Shown: positions 8,127 to 16,765 of the stretch, one piece after another
Layout: every line of letters begins with the position of its first letter
Position numbering within the stretch: the stretch's first letter is position 1
Assembly: GCA_002389385.1 (NCBI GenBank)
Contig: DGOK01000015.1
Span: forward strand, 1-64,000
DNA: 64,000 nucleotides
From: Rhodospirillaceae bacterium UBA4468
Lineage (GTDB): Bacteria; Pseudomonadota; Alphaproteobacteria; Rhodospirillales; Casp-alpha2
Direction: 5' to 3'
Made by a program: the position numbers and the translations under genes
Notes under the pieces: generated by a model
The model's database searches: none
Seen by the model: the letters and a program-made list of their open reading frames with translations, nothing else
What the model was told of the DNA's origin: nothing

Positions 8127-9068
8127 ATGAGTATGCTCAGTCTAATCATGAATTTTCTGGCCAAGTTCGCCACACAAGCTATGGCGGGTGGTGTCTTTCT
8201 GGGGCTGATCTTTCCTGTCCTGGCCGATGTATTCCGACCGATGCTTGCCCCTGCCGTATGGGGGCTTTTGTTTCTGGCGATGCTGCGGATTGATCTGACT
8301 GACTTAAAGGAGCGTCTGCGCCGACCTGTTTTCGTGATTGGTCTATTAGTATGGATGCTCGTGGTAATGCCGGTATTGATGGCGATAACTTTGTCGTTTG
8401 TTGATATCAGGCCTGGGCTTGAGGCTGCCATGGTGCTTGCCGCGGGGTCATCGTCGCTGTTTTCAACACCTGTTCTGGGCTTAGTGTTTGGTTTGGATGC
8501 GACGCTTTTGCTTATCATTTTAGTCGCAAGCACTTTAATCATCCCAATCACATTACCTTTGGTTGGATTGCTTTTGCTGGGCTTCGATATGGGGGCTGAC
8601 CCACTTGTGTTGATGGCGCGCATGAGCGGCCTGGTTATGAGTGCCGTTGTTTGCGTGATCATCGTGCGCTGGCTTTTGGGCCAGAAACGGTTGGAGCACA
8701 GCAAAACCCCTATTGAGGGGTTATCTGTTATTCTGCTGATTATTTTTGCCCTCGCCATCATGGAAGGGGTCACTGCACGTATCATTGAGGACCCGTTTGA
8801 TTTTGCATATGTGGCAGGACTGTCATTTGCGACCTATATAGGCATGATGGTAGTTGGCGCCGCATTCTTTTACTGGATTGTTCCAGGTGTCGGGAAACGC
8901 GGTGCATTGAGCGCCGGGTTTGTTTCAGGGACGCGAAATCTCGCTATTATTCTCGCAGTGTTGCCAGCCAGTATAGATGGAGACATTCCTCTGTTCTTTG
9001 CGATTGGACAGTTTCCAATCTACATTATGCCTATGTTACTGAAGCCGGTGTTCCGACGGCCTTTGTGA
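8127..9068 (+). CDS. BASS-type (bile acid:sodium symporter-like) transporter
   Basis: A 313-residue integral membrane protein with about nine or ten hydrophobic segments. Short polar breaks such as AAGSSSLFSTP and AGFVSGTRNLAI, each in the middle of a helix, fit the crossover regions of the BASS/SBF fold. Members of this superfamily import organic anions with sodium; the substrate here is unknown. It is divergent from the DUF898 gene with a 110-bp gap. The call rests on fold-like features rather than a close named homologue. Confidence 0.6.
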   Translation: MSMLSLIMNFLAKFATQAMAGGVFLGLIFPVLADVFRPMLAPAVWGLLFLAMLRIDLTDLKERLRRPVFVIGLLVWMLVVMPVLMAITLSFVDIRPGLEAAMVLAAGSSSLFSTPVLGLVFGLDATLLLIILVASTLIIPITLPLVGLLLLGFDMGADPLVLMARMSGLVMSAVVCVIIVRWLLGQKRLEHSKTPIEGLSVILLIIFALAIMEGVTARIIEDPFDFAYVAGLSFATYIGMMVVGAAFFYWIVPGVGKRGALSAGFVSGTRNLAIILAVLPASIDGDIPLFFAIGQFPIYIMPMLLKPVFRRPL

Positions 9069-9117
9069 GAACGTCAGGGGTGACGATCGATTGCATATTT
9101 TAACTGGAGTTAAAGCG

Positions 9118-9768
9118 TTGCGAATATGGAAATATGCTCGAAGATTAATAGCCATTTTCTTGTTGGTTGTTGCCGCCTCTGCATTAACCGCTTTGGACCG
9201 GCATTCAGTAAAAGCTGATTGGCGCACGGCAAGCTGGGAGTCGACAGGCATTGCCCCAGATCCAGCAGCGGTAAGCGAAGCCATTATTCAGGTCTATGCG
9301 GCCCGGGCCTATAATTGGCGAGGTTATTTCGGTGTGCACACATGGATTGCTGTAAAGCCAACGGATGCACTTGAATTTACGGTCTATGAAGTTATGGGAT
9401 GGCGCGCTTATCGTGGCGGAAACGCCATTGCGATTTCAAATCGAACCCCGGACCGGAAATGGTTCGGCGCTGCGCCAGAAATTCTGGCAGATGTTCGAGG
9501 CGATGGTGTTGATGCCATGATCAAAGATGTCGAGACGGTGGTGAAGGCTTATCCTTACAGTCATAACTATACTGTTTGGCCGGGACCAAATTCGAACACC
9601 TTTACGGCGCATGTGGCACGGGCTGTGCCGGACCTTAGACTTGATCTGCAGCTGACGGCTGTTGGTAAAAATTACATCCTAGGCGGGGGTGTTTTTGTGA
9701 GAGCGCCAAGCGGATCTGGGTATCAGGTTTCTCTGTTTGGACTGCTCGGATTGATGGTGGCTAAGTAA
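9118..9768 (+). CDS. DUF3750 family protein
   Basis: A 216-residue protein with one N-terminal membrane segment (AIFLLVVAASALTAL), so anchored or exported, followed by a DUF3750-type domain (AARAYNWRGYFGVHTWIAVK, YPYSHNYTVWPGPNSNTF). Its function is not known. I chose TTG at 9118, with GGAG 8 bases upstream; a TTG at 9091 would add nine residues without a ribosome binding site. It stands alone, 49 bases past the transporter gene in the same direction. Confidence 0.75.
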   Translation: MRIWKYARRLIAIFLLVVAASALTALDRHSVKADWRTASWESTGIAPDPAAVSEAIIQVYAARAYNWRGYFGVHTWIAVKPTDALEFTVYEVMGWRAYRGGNAIAISNRTPDRKWFGAAPEILADVRGDGVDAMIKDVETVVKAYPYSHNYTVWPGPNSNTFTAHVARAVPDLRLDLQLTAVGKNYILGGGVFVRAPSGSGYQVSLFGLLGLMVAK

Positions 9769-9909
9769 GAGGGAATCGAACTGAATATCCTTGGCTTAAC
9801 ATTCGACATTGATGTTATGAATCCAGCGCTTAAGTTGCCGCTCGCAGGCCGTATCGGTTCTGCCAATATGAGTGGTAGCTGATATCGCACCGATCAGGAG
9901 TATTTCTGT

Positions 9910-10668
9910 ATGAGTATTTGGGGCAAAGTTATTGGTGGCGTCACAGGTTTCGCTATTGGCGGACCGATAGGCGCAATCATTGGTGCCGTTGCTGGACATC
10001 ACGTCGTCGATAGAAAAGCAGATCCGATGGCCAAGATCGGGAATGCAGAAAAGCAGGTTGCGTTCACGACAGCCGTGATCGTGCTTGCTGCCAAAATGGC
10101 CAAGGCTGATGGCCATGTGACACGCGATGAGGTGAACGCCTTCAAGCAAGTGTTCCAGGTCTCAAATCACGACATGAATAATGTTGGGAAAATCTTCGAC
10201 GAAGCGAAGCAGGAAGCTGATGGCTACGAGCCTTTTGCTGAACAAATCGCTGAGATGTTTCAAGGCGAATGGAACGTTCTCGAAGAACTGATTGGTGCGC
10301 TTTTCCATATTGCAAAAGCAGATGGTGTTATTCACCCAAATGAGATTCAGTATCTGCGCCGGGTCGCGTTGTTGTTTGGTTTCTCGGACCGTGATTTTGA
10401 ACGTCTGCAAACGATTTATCTTAGTGGCTGGCAGGGCGGCGGTGGCCGTGAGGCGAAATCCGAGGATGCATATGAGATTCTGGGTATTGCCAAGGATGCA
10501 TCTGATGACGAGGTGAAGTCTACATATCGCAAGCTCGTCCGTGAGAACCATCCTGATATGTTGATGGCCAAGGGTATGCCGCAAGAATTTATCGAGTTGG
10601 CAAATGAAAAGCTGGCGAAAATCAACGATGCTTATGATCGCATAAAATCCGAGCGTGGCATAAATTAA
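9910..10668 (+). CDS. djlA: DjlA-like co-chaperone (TerB plus J-domain)
   Basis: A 252-residue protein. A glycine-rich hydrophobic N-terminus (residues 7-30) is followed by a TerB-like helical domain (about 50-165, with the repeats KMAKADGHVTRDEV and HIAKADGVIHPNEI). A C-terminal J-domain (about 183-250) carries the HPD tripeptide (ENHPDM) needed to stimulate DnaK ATPase. This is the DjlA/TerB-DnaJ architecture. AGGAG precedes the ATG. It probably acts as a membrane-linked DnaK partner. Confidence 0.88.
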   Translation: MSIWGKVIGGVTGFAIGGPIGAIIGAVAGHHVVDRKADPMAKIGNAEKQVAFTTAVIVLAAKMAKADGHVTRDEVNAFKQVFQVSNHDMNNVGKIFDEAKQEADGYEPFAEQIAEMFQGEWNVLEELIGALFHIAKADGVIHPNEIQYLRRVALLFGFSDRDFERLQTIYLSGWQGGGGREAKSEDAYEILGIAKDASDDEVKSTYRKLVRENHPDMLMAKGMPQEFIELANEKLAKINDAYDRIKSERGIN

Positions 10669-10684
10669 CAAATAAGGATTCCCG

Positions 10685-11581
10685 ATGCCGCTGATTGGTG
10701 TCCTCGCAGCATTAGCGACCGTCACACTTTGGGGCTGTAACTTTGTTGCGGTAAAGTTCGCCGTGAGCGACGTGCCGCCGTTCTTTGTGACGGCGATGCG
10801 CTTTGCCTTGCTGACAATTCTATTGTTTCCGTTTTTACGTGTCCCCAAACGCATGATGAAAGATATCGTTCAGTACGCACTGATTATGGGTGTTGGGCAT
10901 TTTTCTATTATGTTTTACGCGATCCAGTTTCTGGATATTTCGACCACGGGTATTGTGCTTCAATTGGGCACGCCATTCGTGGTCTTGCTGGCGTGGTTGA
11001 TGCTGGGCGAAAAGTTCGGCATCTGGCGCATGGCTGGAATGGCATCGGCGTTTATCGGTATTGTTGTTTTGATTGGTGTGCCGACGGTTGGCGTTGATGT
11101 CTTCTCGTTACTGGTTCTGGTGGTTGCCGCTTTTATGTGGGCTTACGGTTCGATCCGCGCCAAGCAGATCGTTGGGATTTCACCCTTCAGCCTTATCGCG
11201 TGGATGGCATTGATCGTGGCCCCTGTGACGCTCGGCCTGTCATGGGTGTTTGAGGTTGATCAGGTCGAACGGCTGATGGTTGCAGATATGCGCTTTTGGG
11301 CGTCGCTTGCCTATATGACATTGGCCAGTTCCATCGCCGGGTATGGGCTTTGGTATTATCTGCTGAATAATTACGAAGTGACCGCCGTTGCACCGTTTAA
11401 TCTGTTAGTACCGTTGATTGCGGTCGGGTGTGGCATAACAATTATGGGTGACGAGTTAACCATGACAAAGCTCATTGGCGGGGCGATGATTTTGGGTGGT
11501 GTCTGTTTGATTACGGTTCGGCAAATCATTGTCTCAAGACGCGAGAAAATTCACGCGGCGACCCATGGAACAGCAACATGA
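10685..11581 (+). CDS. EamA/DMT-family exporter
   Basis: A 298-residue membrane protein with ten hydrophobic segments arranged as two EamA repeats (about 5-135 and 145-280). The start VLAALATVTLWGCNFVAVKF is typical of the drug/metabolite transporter superfamily, as is LGEKFGIWRMAGM at the end of repeat one. It most resembles the amino-acid or metabolite exporters of the family, but the substrate is unknown. It lies 16 bases after djlA and overlaps the amidase gene by 4 bases (ATGA). Confidence 0.9.
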   Translation: MPLIGVLAALATVTLWGCNFVAVKFAVSDVPPFFVTAMRFALLTILLFPFLRVPKRMMKDIVQYALIMGVGHFSIMFYAIQFLDISTTGIVLQLGTPFVVLLAWLMLGEKFGIWRMAGMASAFIGIVVLIGVPTVGVDVFSLLVLVVAAFMWAYGSIRAKQIVGISPFSLIAWMALIVAPVTLGLSWVFEVDQVERLMVADMRFWASLAYMTLASSIAGYGLWYYLLNNYEVTAVAPFNLLVPLIAVGCGITIMGDELTMTKLIGGAMILGGVCLITVRQIIVSRREKIHAATHGTAT

Positions 11582-12249
11582 GTGCACATCCAAGATCACC
11601 AAATTTCAATGACCGTGACGGTGTGGCGATTAATATGCTGGTTATCCACTACACGGGCATGCGCTCAGGCGACGAAGCTCTTGAGCGACTTTGTGATCAT
11701 AAGGCAGAAGTCAGTGCCCATTATATGATTAGCCAAGAAGGTGAGGTGCTCTCGCTCGTCGATGAGACCAAGCGCGCCTGGCATGCAGGGGTCGCGTCCT
11801 GGCGTGGACACTCAAATATTAATAGCCGATCCATTGGCATCGAACTGGTCAACCCGGGCCATGAATTTGGCTATCAGGATTTTCCCCATGCGCAGATGGT
11901 GCCTCTGATTGATCTTTGTCAGGGCATCCTTGCACGACATGATATTGCGCCACGCAATGTGGTGGGACATTCAGATGTTGCCCCTGTGCGCAAACAAGAT
12001 CCTGGCGAACGGTTTGATTGGCGGCGCATGGCCGAGGCTGGAATTGGACTTTGGCCACATCTTGATGGGTCGGCCGCAGCTGTTCCTGAAAAAGAAGCTA
12101 CCAGGGCTTTGCATCAAATTGGCTATGACATTTCTGATCTGAACGCTGCAATCGCCGCATTTCAGCGTCACTATCGCCCGCGACTTATTGATGGTGTGGC
12201 GGATGATGAAACACGTCAATGTATTGCCGCAGTGCTCAACCTTATATAG
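11578..12249 (+). CDS. N-acetylmuramoyl-L-alanine amidase, AmpD/AmiD type
   Basis: A 223-residue zinc amidase that cleaves the muramic acid to L-alanine bond of muropeptides. The Amidase_2 domain occupies about residues 15-150. Ligand-type residues visible are His24 (LVIHYT), the His in VVGHSD and the Asp in KQDPG. A C-terminal helical segment (about 160-220, AIAAFQRHYRPRLIDGVAD) is a peptidoglycan-binding domain. There is no signal peptide, which favours a cytoplasmic AmpD-like recycling role. Translation is coupled to the EamA gene by overlap. Confidence 0.9.
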   Translation: MSAHPRSPNFNDRDGVAINMLVIHYTGMRSGDEALERLCDHKAEVSAHYMISQEGEVLSLVDETKRAWHAGVASWRGHSNINSRSIGIELVNPGHEFGYQDFPHAQMVPLIDLCQGILARHDIAPRNVVGHSDVAPVRKQDPGERFDWRRMAEAGIGLWPHLDGSAAAVPEKEATRALHQIGYDISDLNAAIAAFQRHYRPRLIDGVADDETRQCIAAVLNLI

Positions 12250-12255
12250 GGTCCG

Positions 12256-12650
<395 letters not shown>

Positions 12651-12669
12651 TTCTTTGTTGTTGGGGAAA

Positions 12670-12774
12670 CCCTCTCACCCAACCCCTCACCCTTAAAAGG
12701 GGGGAGGGGTTAAGTCGACCTGTGCGTTAACCCAATAGTGCCTCCCCCCTACGACGTGGGGGCAGGTGAGGGGG
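12670..12774. repeat. C/G-rich palindromic repeat after rnpB
   Basis: A roughly 105-bp unit. Outer arms (CCCTCTCACCC at 12670-12680 against GGTGAGGGGG near 12766-12775) enclose two smaller hairpins. AACCCCTC (12681-12688) pairs with GAGGGGTT (12704-12711), and a C-run near 12742-12749 pairs with a G-run near 12757-12762. Repeats of this style are dispersed in many proteobacterial genomes. No second copy of this type was seen in the window. Confidence 0.65.
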
Positions 12775-12819
12775 CGACTTACCAGAGTGACGGTCGCGTA
12801 AATGCCTCGCCTCAAAATT

Positions 12820-12962
12820 GCCCATAAAATCCCATCATCCTGACATGCTTATCAGCGACATTTGGTATGTAAAAAGCCCGGAAATCGGCTGCTTTCGTTA
12901 ACCATGATGGCAACAGAACCCATTGACGCCTACAAATTCCCATGATATCCCAAATTATCCCA
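12820..12962. promoter_or_regulatory. MraZ-box-like repeats upstream of mraZ
   Basis: TCCCA occurs at 12938-12942, 12948-12952 and 12958-12962, exactly 10 bp apart. On the other strand this reads TGGGA with 5-bp spacers, like the TGGGN-N5 repeats bound by MraZ in Escherichia coli. A second cluster about 110 bp upstream has CCCA at 12821-12824 and TCCCA at 12830-12834, also one turn apart. MraZ represses its own operon in E. coli. The orientation here is opposite to the mraZ reading direction. The rest of the gap from 12775 to 13050 shows no gene; AAGGAG before mraZ is its ribosome binding site. Confidence 0.7.
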
Positions 12963-13050
12963 TAAAAGGTATGTCCGGGCTATTTGTCTCTGTGTACCGG
13001 GGATTAGTGGCAGAAGCTACTTGTAACGCGTTGGAATTAAGGAGCCCTAA

Positions 13051-13527
13051 ATGGGCGTCTTCACGGGGTCGCATATAAATAAAGTCGATAAAAAGGGCCG
13101 GGTATCGGTGCCTAAGACTTTTCGTGTGCTTTTCGAAGACGAGCCGCTTCAGGGTGTGTACGTCTTCCCATCATTTCGCCAATCCGCGCTCGAGGCCTGC
13201 CCCGAGAGCTTTATGGAGCGAATTGTCGATAGCCTCGAAGACTTGCCGATGTTCTCAGATGAACAAGACGATCTCTCAATTATTATTGAAAGCGCGCAGC
13301 GCCTTGCTTTTGACGGTGAAGGGCGCATCGTCCTGCCTGATGAATTTCGAGCCGACATTGGTATCAAGTCGGATGTCGCCTTTGTTGGACGTGGGCGCAC
13401 CTTTCAGATGTGGGCACCAAAAACCTATGTGGACGCGCGCAAGCCAGCGTTCGAGCGTGCAAAGACTCGCGGCCTTACGTTGCAGCTAAGTCGCCCAAGT
13501 AATGACGGGAGGCGCAACGATGACTGA
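13051..13527 (+). CDS. mraZ: transcriptional regulator MraZ
   Basis: A 158-residue DNA-binding protein made of two tandem AbrB-like SpoVT/MraZ repeats. The first contains VDKKGRVSVPKTFR (about residues 11-25) and the second FDGEGRIVLPDEFR (about 89-102). MraZ oligomers bind repeats upstream of mraZ and control the dcw operon. AAGGAG precedes the ATG. It is the first gene of the cluster and overlaps rsmH by 8 bases. The C-terminal tail (about residues 140-158) is charged and looks disordered. Confidence 0.96.
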   Translation: MGVFTGSHINKVDKKGRVSVPKTFRVLFEDEPLQGVYVFPSFRQSALEACPESFMERIVDSLEDLPMFSDEQDDLSIIIESAQRLAFDGEGRIVLPDEFRADIGIKSDVAFVGRGRTFQMWAPKTYVDARKPAFERAKTRGLTLQLSRPSNDGRRNDD

Positions 13528-14482
13528 AGAACGCCATATCCCGGTTCTGCTGAATGAAGTGGTTGATGTGCTGGCGCCCTGCGATGGCGCTGTTTATGTC
13601 GACGCGACTTTTGGTGCGGGCGGTTATTCACGCGCTTTGCTTGAAGCTGCTGATTGCACCGTTTGGGGTATCGACCGTGACCCCGATGCCGCTGATGCCG
13701 GTAACGAAATGGCCAAAGCATATGGTCAGCGGCTAACCGTTCTTAAAGGTCGTTTCGGTGATATGCGAGAATTGTTGGCTGATGTTGGTGTCGACCAGGT
13801 GGATGGGATTGCCCTCGATCTTGGTGTGTCCTCTATGCAAATCGATCAGCCGAGCCGTGGGTTCTCATTCCGGTCTGATGGCCCACTGGATATGCGGATG
13901 GCCCAAGACGGTCCGAGTGCGGCTGATGCGGTTAATTGTCTCGCAGAAAAAGAACTCGCAGACATTATTTATCGTTACGGCGAAGAGCGTGCGTCTCGCA
14001 AGATTGCCCGCGCCATCGTCGAACTCAGAGAACAATCGCCAATCACACGTACGACACAACTTGCGAACGTTGTGCGGAGTGTGGTCCGGCGGTCCAAGGA
14101 TGGCATTGATCCTGCCACGCGCACATTCCAGGCGCTGCGGATCTACGTCAACGAGGAGCTGGCCGAGCTTGACCGCGGCCTGGCGGCTGCCGCCACCCTT
14201 TTGGGTGAAGGTGGCCGTCTGGCCGCGGTTTCGTTCCATTCACTCGAAGATCGTCGCTTAAAGACGTTCTTTCAGGAACGGAGCGGTGCAGGCCCAAGAC
14301 CATCACGCCATATGCCGACGCAAATGCTTGAGGCAAATGATGCTAGTGGTGCAATTTTTACAGTCCCGGAACGACGCGGGCGTGTGCCCGGTGATGACGA
14401 AGTGCGGCGGAATTCCCGCGCGCGCTCGGCACGGATGCGTTGGGGCGTTCGGATGGCAGCGCCGCTTCCGGAAGCGGCTTAG
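13520..14482 (+). CDS. rsmH: 16S rRNA (cytosine1402-N4)-methyltransferase RsmH
   Basis: A 320-residue SAM-dependent methyltransferase that N4-methylates C1402 of 16S rRNA (formerly MraW). The family signature HIPVLLNEVV opens the protein, DATFGAGGYS is the SAM-binding loop, and GIALDLGVSSMQID and SFHSLEDR follow in the standard order. I chose ATG 13520, which has GGGAGG 7 bases upstream, rather than the in-frame ATG at 13502. It is the second gene of the dcw cluster. Confidence 0.96.
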   Translation: MTEERHIPVLLNEVVDVLAPCDGAVYVDATFGAGGYSRALLEAADCTVWGIDRDPDAADAGNEMAKAYGQRLTVLKGRFGDMRELLADVGVDQVDGIALDLGVSSMQIDQPSRGFSFRSDGPLDMRMAQDGPSAADAVNCLAEKELADIIYRYGEERASRKIARAIVELREQSPITRTTQLANVVRSVVRRSKDGIDPATRTFQALRIYVNEELAELDRGLAAAATLLGEGGRLAAVSFHSLEDRRLKTFFQERSGAGPRPSRHMPTQMLEANDASGAIFTVPERRGRVPGDDEVRRNSRARSARMRWGVRMAAPLPEAA

Positions 14483-14491
14483 GGGAGGGAT

Positions 14492-14833
14492 ATGAAACGT
14501 TCAACATTATTCCTGATACTTATGGCAGCTGCAGTCAGCGTTGCGCTGTTCGTGGTAAAGTACAGTGTTCAAGATCTGGATGATCAGATGCGTAGTCTTA
14601 CCCGTGATATTGCCGAGACTCGCGAAGGCATTCACGTTCTTAAATCTGAATGGTCTCATCTAAATCAGCCGGACAGACTGCGTCATTTAGCAGGTAAATA
14701 CCTTGAAGTGGGACCGTTGGATGCAGAGCGTGTCGGCTCAGCTGACCGTATGCTGGAAGGTCTTGCCGAGCGCAAAGAACAGGAAGTTGTTGATGCTGAA
14801 ACCGTCATTCCCACAGGGAAGGTGAAGCCATGA
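14492..14833 (+). CDS. ftsL: cell division protein FtsL
   Basis: A 113-residue bitopic membrane protein. One membrane segment at about residues 5-22 (LFLILMAAAVSVALFVVKY) is followed by a periplasmic coiled coil (about 28-80), the FtsL layout. FtsL forms the FtsQLB scaffold of the divisome and activates FtsWI. Sequence conservation is low in this family, so position between rsmH and ftsI is the main support. It overlaps ftsI by 4 bases. Confidence 0.88.
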   Translation: MKRSTLFLILMAAAVSVALFVVKYSVQDLDDQMRSLTRDIAETREGIHVLKSEWSHLNQPDRLRHLAGKYLEVGPLDAERVGSADRMLEGLAERKEQEVVDAETVIPTGKVKP

Positions 14834-16746
14834 CAACACCCAGACTGCCTCCCGTTAGTGAACGTCGCCGCTTTGAAGGCTTTGGCAAACAGGCACTGGA
14901 AACAGGTCGTAACCGGCTTCTCGTGACGGCTGCTGTGATCACAATAGCGTTCGGCGGCATTGGTGTGCGCCTTGTAGATTTGGCTGTTGGTGGTGGCGAA
15001 GGTAATGATCGCGCGACATTAGTCACACAACCTCCTGCATTGGTAAGCCGTGCGGATATCGTTGATCGAAACGGTGTTGTCCTCGCATCAAGCCTGCCAA
15101 CAGCGTCTTTATATGCTGACCCGTCTGAAATTATCGATGCTCAGGCTGCGGCAAATAAAATTAGTACGATCTTTCCTGATGTGGATGAAGCCAAGCTTGC
15201 CAAAAACCTGGTAAAGGGCGGTCGGTTCCTTTGGATCAAAAGAAATCTTTCGCCAGAACAGCAACTTGCGGCAAACCGATTGGGCTTGCCGGGCTTTGCA
15301 TTCTTAAAGGAAGAACGACGGATTTATCCACATGGGGCGCTGAGTGCGCACGTGCTGGGTGCAACAGATATTGATGGCAATGGTATTTCGGGGGTCGAGC
15401 GTTATTTCGATCAGCGCCTGCGTCAAAATGAAAAACCACTAGCGCTTACGATTGACGTGCGCGTCCAATCGATCTTGCGTGCTGAATTGTCTGCGGCTGT
15501 ATCAGAATTTAAAGCCATTGGCGCAGCGGGCGTTGTCTTTGATGTGCGGACCGGCGAGACAGTCGCACTGGCATCGCTTCCCGATTTTAATCCGAACGAC
15601 CGGGCAAGTTACAAAGGCAAAGCACGTTTCAATCGGGCGACTAAGGGCGTCTATGAGATGGGTTCGACGTTCAAGCTATTCACCGCTGCGATGGCGTTGG
15701 ACAGCGGTACCATCAATATGAAAGGTGGCTATGATGCTGCCAAGCCTATCCGGATCGCACGCTTTACAATCAACGATTATCACGCGCAGAACCGTTGGCT
15801 GACCGTCCCTGAAATTATTGTGCACTCGTCAAACATTGGCGCTGCCAAGATGGCGATGGATGTTGGTCGTGCGGGCCAGCAGGATTATCTGGGCAAGTTT
15901 GGCCTGATGCGCGAAGCCGCACTTGAATTACCAGAAATTGGCCGCCCACTTTTGCCGGGCACATGGCGCGATATCAACACCATGACCATTTCTTATGGAC
16001 ACGGCATTGCAGTGAGCCCGGTTCAATTGGCCGCGGCAATCGGGTCATTGGTAAATGGGGGTATGCTTCGCCCAGCAACATTACTGCGCCATGAAGCTGG
16101 AACACCGATTGCTGGCGAGCAGGTGATCTCACCCGAAACATCTGACAAGATGCGTACGCTGATGCGCCTTGTTGTTGCAAAAGGAACGGGTCGGAAAGCG
16201 GCTGCAAAAGGATATTACGTTGGCGGCAAAACGGGTACTGCTGAGAAACAGTTTGGTGGACGCTATAAAAAGAGTGCGAAGATTTCCTCATTTGTTGGCG
16301 CGTTCCCAATACATGATCCGCGTTATGTTGTTTTTGCCATGGTCGACGAACCCATTGGCAATAAGCGTACCTTTAATTATGCAACAGGTGGCTGGGTCGC
16401 AGCACCGATTGTGGGTCGGGTCGTTTCACAAATTGGGCCGCTTTTAGGTATTGAGCCCCTTATTACAGGTGTGGAACCATTGGCTTTGCCGATGATTGAT
16501 GACGAGCGACGTAAACAGAAAATATCTTCTGGGTTGGTGAAAAATGCGTCTGTTGCGAGTGGCGTTGTTCGCCCTGCAGGCGCGTTGAAGAAGCCCCCTT
16601 CGGTACCTGCAGAAACACCAAAAGCGCCGGTTCGCCAAAAGACAAAGGTCGAGCTACCGCCTAAAGATTTAAAAGATGAAACACCCGAGGATCAAATTGC
16701 ACGAAAGACCCGTGAAGCGCTGGAGCAGGCCTTTGCGGCTCAATAA
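14830..16746 (+). CDS. ftsI: septal peptidoglycan transpeptidase FtsI (PBP3)
   Basis: A 638-residue class B penicillin-binding protein that cross-links septal peptidoglycan with FtsW. A membrane anchor (about residues 35-57) is followed by the pedestal domain and the transpeptidase domain. Active-site motifs are complete: Ser279-Thr-Phe-Lys282, Ser333-Ser-Asn335 and Lys467-Thr-Gly469. The C-terminal tail of about 80 residues after the catalytic domain is rich in Lys, Pro and Glu and is longer than in E. coli (588 residues in total). ATGA overlap with ftsL gives translational coupling. Confidence 0.97.
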   Translation: MTTPRLPPVSERRRFEGFGKQALETGRNRLLVTAAVITIAFGGIGVRLVDLAVGGGEGNDRATLVTQPPALVSRADIVDRNGVVLASSLPTASLYADPSEIIDAQAAANKISTIFPDVDEAKLAKNLVKGGRFLWIKRNLSPEQQLAANRLGLPGFAFLKEERRIYPHGALSAHVLGATDIDGNGISGVERYFDQRLRQNEKPLALTIDVRVQSILRAELSAAVSEFKAIGAAGVVFDVRTGETVALASLPDFNPNDRASYKGKARFNRATKGVYEMGSTFKLFTAAMALDSGTINMKGGYDAAKPIRIARFTINDYHAQNRWLTVPEIIVHSSNIGAAKMAMDVGRAGQQDYLGKFGLMREAALELPEIGRPLLPGTWRDINTMTISYGHGIAVSPVQLAAAIGSLVNGGMLRPATLLRHEAGTPIAGEQVISPETSDKMRTLMRLVVAKGTGRKAAAKGYYVGGKTGTAEKQFGGRYKKSAKISSFVGAFPIHDPRYVVFAMVDEPIGNKRTFNYATGGWVAAPIVGRVVSQIGPLLGIEPLITGVEPLALPMIDDERRKQKISSGLVKNASVASGVVRPAGALKKPPSVPAETPKAPVRQKTKVELPPKDLKDETPEDQIARKTREALEQAFAAQ

Positions 16747-16765
16747 TGTTTGGGATGATGACAAC

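Noticed and set aside
8066..8785. Antisense frame of 239 codons opposite the BASS transporter.
   Set aside because: The plus-strand frame is a complete membrane protein; the antisense product is low-complexity (Ser, Thr, Arg, Lys rich) and typical of shadows.
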